Shown here: positions 57,725 through 64,000 of the stretch, one piece after another
How the letters are laid out: every line of letters starts with the position of its first letter
Numbering within the stretch: position 1 is the stretch's first letter
DNA from: Halichondria panicea
Lineage: Eukaryota > Porifera > Demospongiae > Suberitida > Halichondriidae
Reading direction: 5' to 3'
NCBI RefSeq assembly: GCF_963675165.1
Contig: NC_087389.1
Span: forward strand, 2,514,001-2,578,000
Length of the DNA: 64,000 nt
Program-made: the position numbers and the translations under genes
Notes under the pieces: model-generated
Database searches by the model: none
Seen by the model: only the letters and a program-made list of their open reading frames with translations
Told to the model about the DNA's origin: nothing

Positions 57725-58480
57725 TTAAGAAGGATTGAAGGATCCCCATCTAAGCCAGACACATTGGGGATTGCAGTGGTAGTAAACATTAGAGAATTTT
57801 TTTTGTGAGGTTCGACTTCCTGTTGGTATAAACTCCCCCCATTCTTGGTGCTCTATACAGATATCATTAGGTGGCTTCAGATTCTTTTCGTACTGATTTT
57901 TACACCCAAAGCATACTTTAATGTTTCCCTTGATAAAGGTAACAGTCCATGGAGCTCCACTTGAATGAGGTGGACCATATGGAGTGCTCGTACACCTTGG
58001 ATTAGGCAAAAAATATGGAGATGGTGGACAGTACAGAGCGCTTAATCCACTTGGACAGTATGGATAAGATGGAGTGCTTGGTCCACTTGGAGTGCTTGAT
58101 CCACTTGGACAGTATGGATAAGATGGAGTGCTTGATCCACTTGGACAGTGTGGATAAGATGGCAGTGTGGATAAGATGGAGTGCTTGATCCACTTGGAAT
58201 GCTCGGTCCACTTGGACAGTACGGATAAGATGGATACGGTGCTATGGAAGTAAAGTGGTATGAAGGACTGCTTTTATCTTGAAACGTGGCTCCTACTGAA
58301 ATACTTTGCGTATTCGATTCAATCGATTGTGTAACAGTCATTGGCACACGGGTACAAGTTTTATCATCGCAATTCTGCTTCCTCTTGCGAGGAGGAACAC
58401 CACCTTTTCTGCCTCTTCCTTTTGGCATGTTTGTGGTGACAAGGTAGGTAACATTGGGTGCCTTCTTCTTCTTCAAATAC
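57725..58480 (-). pseudogene. Conserved sponge/cnidarian gene of unknown function, Pro/Ser repeats
   Basis: The start is best placed at MPKGRGRKGGVPPRKRKQNC (about 58428), a basic N-terminus. A Tyr/Pro/Ser repeat tract follows, whose frame shifts between units (58025-58225). The last block (58009-57725) reads WTVTFIKGNIKVCFGCKNQY, EHQEWGEFIPTG and FSNVYYHCNPQCVWLRW. I recognise this C-terminal pattern (CxGC, HKEW, VYYHxxxxC) from uncharacterised proteins of sponges and cnidarians, often next to repeats. Zinc binding is plausible. Frame breaks in the repeat make it a probable pseudogene. Confidence 0.45.
58025..58225. repeat. Minisatellite inside the Pro/Ser gene
   Basis: Units of about 36-48 bases built from GGACAGTATGGATAAGATGG and AGTGCTTGATCCACTTGG, about five copies. 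On minus they encode SGSSTPSYPYCP-like repeats when in frame. Confidence 0.75.
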
Positions 58481-58559
58481 GAAATAAATTGCTTGATTGT
58501 TTAGATAAATCTTGCTGACCTTCATCTTCTCCTTCTCCATTTCTCCTTCTCCATTAGAC

Positions 58560-59690
58560 CATGTACACATGTACGGTACGTACGTACCATGAGGTGTTTG
58601 GGATGGACGCATGTACGTGCAGTAGGAAAATAATGAGGTCAAAGGTAAAAAAAATTGCTATAATAGAATATCTACTATACTTTTGTTCTATTAAAGAAAA
58701 ATCTGGTAGTCCAGTTAAAGAAAAATCTGGTAGTCCAGTAGTCCAGTCCAGTGAATAGAGACACCCCAAGCTAACTGTAATTAACCCTTTAACCTTAATT
58801 AACAGTGAAGTGAAATGTCTGTAAATTCTCCATCGGGTTTCCAGAGCAATAAAATGCATTTACCAATAGAATGCCCATACAACAAGGAATAAAATGTGTT
58901 GCCATAACAACCACGGTTATTACTCTCACCCGTTTTTATCATTTTAAATGCTCGGCCAGCAATCCAAAAATTTTTTTTTATGGATCAGCCTATCATATGG
59001 TATAAAGGCTTGACTAAGCTTGATTTTCACATCGTACATGTATTACTATATCGGTGAACGATCTATGAAATTTACAAGCTCACATCACATAAAGACTGTT
59101 CAGACTGTTCATTACTGACTGTTCATTACTGCTAATTCTATTTTAGCTATACTATACTCACTACTGATATATACTCACTACTGATATTCTAGCTATACTA
59201 TACTACTTGCCAGAGTATACTACTTGCCAGAGTCACACAGTGAGCCCTCTCCTGGTCTTTCACCGTCCCGGTCCATAGTGCTAGCGTCTAGGTCCATGTC
59301 ATGCATGTCCTCAGTCCCAGACAGTTCATCAGCGTCTGGCATAAAGCTGGTAGCCTTTGGGAGGTATCCTACTAGGCACTGTCATCACCAGAGGAGACAT
59401 CGCCATTGCTGTCCTCAAGCTGTTCAAGCACATCGGCACCAGTAAACAACCTAGCCATAGCTTCGTGCGGTAAGATGCTAATGAAATTTTAACATAGCAA
59501 CGTGGCTTGGAAATTTCTAGACTAAATTGCACGTGAGTATCGCAGAAGCAGAATTAGAATTTCGCAAAAAAAGTCACTATTGCGGGCCACGATCGTGGCC
59601 CGTTGGCGATTAAAGAATTATTTATATAAACTGGACTTTGCACTTTGTTTCTTCCTTTAAACACAAGTTTATTATAAAACGCAGACAATA
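58560..59690. other. No supported gene
   Basis: Short plus and minus frames only. Duplications include AAAGAAAAATCTGGTAGTCCAGT near 58694 and ACTGTTCATTACT near 59106. GGGCCACGATCGTGGCCC near 59584 is a perfect 18-base palindrome. Confidence 0.3.
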
Positions 59691-59696
59691 GGGGGG

Positions 59697-60570
59697 TTAT
59701 TGGGCTGGTGGAAGTTCAACATCAGGATCCGAACTTTCCCTGCATGGGGACAATTTTTGGGGACAATTTTTGGGGACAATTTTTAAAAACAAAGCAACAT
59801 CATATTTCACACCCTTCCATTTCCTTCTCCTTTCTAAAAGCCAGTGCTGCAAACTTCTATATGAGTTTTCAAAAACGAGAGGTCTACTTCCTTCCCACAC
59901 TCCAGGCACGCACTTCTCCTTCAGGCACTTCTCCTTCGGCTCGTCTTCAAGCTGCATAAGTATAATTATTATATTAGCACCCACATACCCTCTTACTACT
60001 AACCACATTTGCCGCATCACCGATGGTCGGATATAAACTCTCGCTTGCTGCTTGAGCTTGGAAACAGAAGTGAGGAAGGTACAATCAATCGGAACCAATT
60101 GCTTGCTGTAAGACCATTCGTTCTACTAACCCACCAGCTTTTTCTAATAAGGGAAAGGCTTGCACAATTACTTCTTTCAGATGGGCGTAACTTCCACTTA
60201 GCTTAAATACCAACTTTTTTTCTCCGAGCTCAGCAGTCTTAAGGGTATACTTATCCTGTGGAGTCGGTACAAGTTCTACAGTAGATTGACCCAGGCACAC
60301 AAACTTGTGCATCCAGGTTAAACCTCCACGCTTCTTTTCATATGGGTTACTTCTTCGTCTGCCTGTTGCCCTTGGACGTAGCATATCTTGCACGTTAAAA
60401 TTACTACAGAATTAGAAGTAATTGGCTATAGTTACAACCAACATAAAATAGTGCACCAAACCCTATGAGTATAGCCTACCTTGGCTGTAAATTAGAGCTG
60501 GAGCTGGAACCTGCTTCCGTACGAACACTGGAACTGGGTTCCCCACTGTCATGACTACTTGAAGCTGGCT
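59697..60570 (-). pseudogene. Metazoan gene of unknown function with C2HC zinc finger
   Basis: A Ser-rich exon (60570-60481, PASSSHDSGEPSSS) with AG and GTAGGC borders precedes 60400-60090. That block reads NVQDMLRPRATGRRRSNPYE, LTWMHKFVCLGQ, YTLKTAELGEKKLVFKLSGS and LKEVIVQAFPLLEKAGG. After a frame change come LVPIDCTFLTSVSKLKQQ and ARVYIRP (60085-60010). A next exon gives a C-x2-C..H-x4-C finger in one frame (CLECGKEVDLSFLKTHIEVC). I recognise this order from uncharacterised, sometimes HECT-linked, invertebrate proteins. A duplication at 59901-59940 shifts the frame just before the finger. Confidence 0.5.
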
Positions 60571-61480
60571 GCAGGAGTAAGTTTTAAAAGACCAACTAAC
60601 CTACACTTTCTTTGCTTTATTTTTTGCAGATTCTTGTGCAGTGTTTTCGCACAACAGTGATGGTACCTTCGTGAAAATGCCGGCTGTTCATAGAGGAGTC
60701 CTTGTCAGTAATTACTTCATTCAAGACAAAACCAGCAGCCTTCACCTTGCTCGTTAAACATATCCCCCTCGGTACTGCATTGTGCCCTGGACCTTTCTTT
60801 GTTCTGTGAGAAAACCATGCAATGGCTCGTAATCGTGCAAAGAAGCTGAGGATTTGTTGGAATAGTGGCCCGGGTCAGTTCCGCTAATGCCATTGACATG
60901 CCAAAGGACACATCAAGAGACAATCCAACCTGCTGTGCGACGTCTCTGCACAATTCCTAACCTTGTTCAGGAACTTGGACACTCATGCTGGGGTGAGAAA
61001 CATTTATGTCTCATAATAATACCCCTATATACCCCTATACTTATATTATCGCTCTACGTCTCTAAAATATTGTCCAAGAAACTTTACTCTGCCTACTTTC
61101 CGGAATTAGATTTACTGTCTGTCTGTCTGTCTGTCTGTGCATGTTGGTAGATTCGATGGTTCCTTTTAGGAAGTGGACCCATTTCTTTTAAGGTAATACA
61201 ATGCAGTGTTCGATGCACTGTTCATAAATCAAGCTGCTTGCTTGTCTCGTCTGTAACTAGGCAGTTTGTAGATAGATAGGACCAAGAACTCGGTAGGTCA
61301 GTTTATCGTCTAATTTAATATTTGACAAAATGGGCAATGACCACACGATATCTAGTTAGCGTACTGATAGCTAGCAATAGCTAGCAAGCGATATAGACAC
61401 ATAAAATATTTAGAAAATATAATAATTCATGAGCAAACACTGCATCGAACCTTAAAATCTTAATGTAAGCCTTGAAAGAA
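60571..61480. other. Possible minus exon, otherwise intergenic
   Basis: A minus frame (60953-60717) reads VGLSLDVSFGMSMALAEL and is not recognised. A CTGT run (five units) lies at about 61118-61137. Confidence 0.25.
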
Positions 61481-61488
61481 AACGAAGA

Positions 61489-61644
61489 ATGTTAGATATC
61501 AGTAGCGACTTCGAGAGTGAAGAGGAGGAGAGTGAGGAGAGTCAAGAAAAGTGGTATTCAGAAGTTGTTAATGGGCCGTATAGCATTGCAGCCTTTTCAG
61601 AAGAGTCAATAGCAAAACTTGTTCACCGAGTGTTGCTACTCTAG
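61489..61644 (+). CDS. Small acidic ORF, 51 residues
   Basis: The ATG at 61489 opens MLDISSDFESEEEESEESQE and ends ESIAKLVHRVLLL before TAG. Too short to name. Its acidic start resembles the N-termini of domesticated or transposon-derived proteins. It could be a first exon, as the codons look used. Confidence 0.3.
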   Translation: MLDISSDFESEEEESEESQEKWYSEVVNGPYSIAAFSEESIAKLVHRVLLL

Positions 61645-62109
61645 TTAGCTCTGCACTGGAACGCTAGCTATTGGTAGCTGCAACAGTGAAAAAAAAAAAG
61701 CTGCAAGGCTGACTTGCAATTAATCAACTTTTGGCATCGATCACCATCCATATAAAAGGCAAATCCATATAAAGCTATAATTAGCATGGCAGTTATTCAT
61801 TTAAACATTTAAATTTAAATCACATGCAAGCAGAGTGACTGTCATGTGCATCTTGTCATCTACTGAATGTCATCTACTGAATGACACATGGACTGCATGG
61901 AAACTGCACTGCTACAAGGTGCTAAGTGGATGTGTTCATAAGTGATCACTGATCAGCTGGAGTTTTTCCACGAAGTGTACTCTGCAGCAACAGGTAATTG
62001 AACACATTTTTACAACAAGATATTAGGTCCAAAACTTGATGAAAATTTTGATTAGAATAGAATACAATACAAAAATAATACAAAAATAATAGTGTAGAAA
62101 CAATATATT
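61645..62109. other. No supported gene
   Basis: AT-rich; duplications include ATCCATATAAA near 61747 and GTCATCTACTGAAT near 61855. Confidence 0.25.
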
Positions 62110-63940
62110 ATTTATATAATGTCTAGGAATGAATCAAGGTAGGTGCACTCGCCCGAGTGTGTTGTGTGGTTCTCATTATAAAAATAAGAAGGGCCGAGCG
62201 TACTCTTGCTCAGAGAGAAAGGTCGATATCCTAAAGGTGTTCGGCATAGACATCAGTGAAGATGTGGAAACAACTCATCCACAGCAGTGTAACAATAATA
62301 TTATTATAGCTATGGACGTATTATAGCTATGGACGGAAGACTGCTCACAGCGAGGACAACTGCCTAGTTTGTTCTACTCACAGTATTGGTGGGAGGCCAA
62401 GGCTTCCGGTCATGCATCCAGTACGTCCACACAATTGCTCCTCCCACCTTCTCGCTCCTCCCACCTGCTGTCAACGATATTTTCGAATGCCCTCTTTGTT
62501 TACACATTGTAGATAAGCCGATCGAGCTGTTGTTTGTGCGAGCGCTTAAGAGGCCTGTCATGCCCACTCTGAGGGCAACATGGAGGTCACATGCAGTATG
62601 TGTGCAAAACGTGGTCATCTGAGAAATCAGTTGACAGCATGTGTGTCTGCACCTCTCAATGCAACTGACCTATTGAGCAGACGTGACCTTGACACGCTGA
62701 TTAACAGGTAATATACCATTATATAATTTCACAGCCTAGCTCACCTCACCTAGAGTGAGTGCCAGTCAAACCGACCCCTGAGACGCCGCAGTTGCTGGAG
62801 GGCGATACAGATGTGTAATGAGGTCAGGACGACTGAGCGGGAGAAGCAGCTGAAGACCAGTTGAAATTCTCGGTGACAGAAAGCCTGGGGATTCAATCGG
62901 TCCTCAATTAATATACCAATGAACAAGTTACGACTTATGAAACGGTCAGTGAATAAATCCAGGAAGACTTTACTTTTTTAACCAAACAATATGCAACCAA
63001 ATGTGAATTGCGGGTGGACAATCTTAAGAGTCAGCTTGTTCCCTTCACCTTCCCACTCAAGGATGGCAAGCACACAGTTGACATGCTCCACTTCGAATCT
63101 CTGGGAGAAGATTGAGTATATTACTTGTGTATAATACACTTAGACAATTTATAATGGTGTATTTTGTTTAGAGTTGGTGGGGATAAGGGCTGACCTTCCA
63201 AATTTGCAACATTGATCACCCAGTCAACACACTTGTGCCTTTGAAGCTCCAGACAATGTCTCGTACGAAAACAGTCTTCACAACAAGACATGGAGGTACT
63301 ACATGATTACTACATGATTAAAACATAAAACATAAAATAATAGTCAATATTTGTACAGTGTTCTTTAGTGGAGTTCTTATGCGTTTGGGTTGTCAGGTGT
63401 ATAATTATTATATACACGTACCTTGTATCATATCAATAAGGTTGAAATTGCTGCTTATGGTGTGTGATCAAATCAGAGCAGTTGCGTGATCCACCCGAAG
63501 CACTGACAGCATCCTGCAAGGCTTTGTTGCAGCTGGAGGGAAACTTGCTCATGCCAAACACTGTGTCAGGGAACCGTTTTTCAAGAAAATCCCTCTGAAT
63601 CAAGTAAATTAACACACACACCCACCTTATTCCTTAATTGGATGCAGGTTTGCCCCCCAGGACTGCACATTAGTTTAGGGATTTTCTATTTCCTGTTCTC
63701 ATTGATTGTAAATTATTTTGTAGGGAACTCAATCATCTAGATTGGCTCTACTGGTTGGAAGGTGAGGAGGAGGATGACCCACGACCTCCGCTCGGAACTC
63801 GAAAACAAACTGGTATGTGCTAATAGGTACACTAAATACAAATGACTAAACTGAACGCCACCATAACGAAAGGGTTCAAGAAAGAAGAGGGTTCGATGGC
63901 CCATTCATTAAAGCCCTCGATGCAGCAGCCCTCGACAATT
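62110..63940 (+). pseudogene. RAG1-N-terminal-like RING gene, larger copy
   Basis: Exon blocks in order: 62146-62290 (LCGSHYKNKKGRAYSCSERK and VFGIDISEDVETTHPQQ), 62335-62400 (HSEDNCLVCSTHSIGGRP), 62470-62530 (IFECPLCLHIVDKPIEL, start of a RING finger), 62575-62706 (EVTCSMCAKRGHLRNQ, ending before GTAATAT), 63005-63110, 63171-63290 (FQICNIDHPVNTLVPLKL), 63500-63603 (AKHCVREPFFKKIPLNQ before GTAAATT) and 63648-63700 (VCPPGLHISLGIF). This arrangement is known from cnidarian and sponge proteins that share the RAG1 N-terminal zinc/RING part. Catalytic core residues are not identified. Frames break at duplications (62310-62335 and 62437-62470). Confidence 0.5.
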
Positions 63941-64000
63941 TTAACGTCAGAAGGCAGTCCGAGGGACATTTGTTGGAAACAATGTACGTGTTAATGCCAC

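Noticed and set aside
58795..58815. Further piggyBac-like end (TTAACCCTTTAACC)
   Set aside because: The match stops after CCCTTT and no partner end is nearby.
1..64000. Bacterial operons, riboswitches, terminators or origins
   Set aside because: Short GT/AG introns, polyadenylation signals and metazoan retroelement families show a eukaryotic nuclear sequence.

Overview
The window looks like nuclear DNA of an early-branching animal, most likely a demosponge. The DNA is AT-rich. Introns are mostly short (often 50-100 bases) with GT..AG ends. No ribosome-binding sites or operons are visible. The recognisable pieces are families expanded in sponges and cnidarians: RAG1-N-terminal-like RING proteins, RecQ-like helicase copies, Ty1/copia, DIRS-like, pogo/Tigger-like, piggyBac-like and CACTA-like elements, and many MITEs. 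The phylum assignment is inference. No complete, undamaged host gene is visible; almost everything recognisable is a transposon or a frame-broken gene copy.

Layout. 0.3-2.0 kb: broken SAM-domain-like gene. 2.6-6.3 kb: RAG1-like fragments around an ACACAG low-complexity field. 6.4-13.1 kb: a family of piggyBac-like non-autonomous elements (TTAA sites, CCCTTTCCC ends) and two MITEs. 13-17.5 kb: mostly featureless, with a few possible exons. 17.8-23.5 kb: a Ty1/copia element whose 5' LTR, gag and protease are inverted relative to its pol and 3' LTR. 23.6-24.7 kb: a second copia fragment and a DIRS-like fragment. 25.4-26.7 kb: unrecognised gene on the minus strand. 26.8-27.8 kb: element whose terminal repeats are built of GATCAACT iterons. 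28.6-34.0 kb: a young pogo/Tigger-like transposon with 386-base terminal inverted repeats. 34.0-36.0 kb: CACTA fragment and a complete piggyBac-like element. 38.6-42.2 kb: hypothetical ORFs and another copia with an internal inversion. 44.3-52.3 kb: several TIR elements and a mosaic repeat. 53.6-54.9 kb: RecQ-like helicase copy. 56.8-60.6 kb: minus-strand exons of metazoan families of unknown function, with coding minisatellites. 62.1-63.9 kb: larger RAG1-N-terminal-like gene.

Two features stand out. First, the pogo-like transposon carries, downstream of its transposase, about sixteen tiny exons. All are multiples of three bases with phase-1 introns. Twelve are related, and nine are near-identical 57-base exons repeated every 115-116 bases, encoding a basic 19-residue repeat. 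Second, outside that young element the window is peppered with short direct tandem duplications of about 10-20 bases. They differ between copies of the same transposon and between the two LTRs of one element. In at least four cases one duplication accounts exactly for a frameshift inside a conserved domain. This is either a real mutational process or a systematic assembly error; the copy-specific and age-dependent distribution favours the former.
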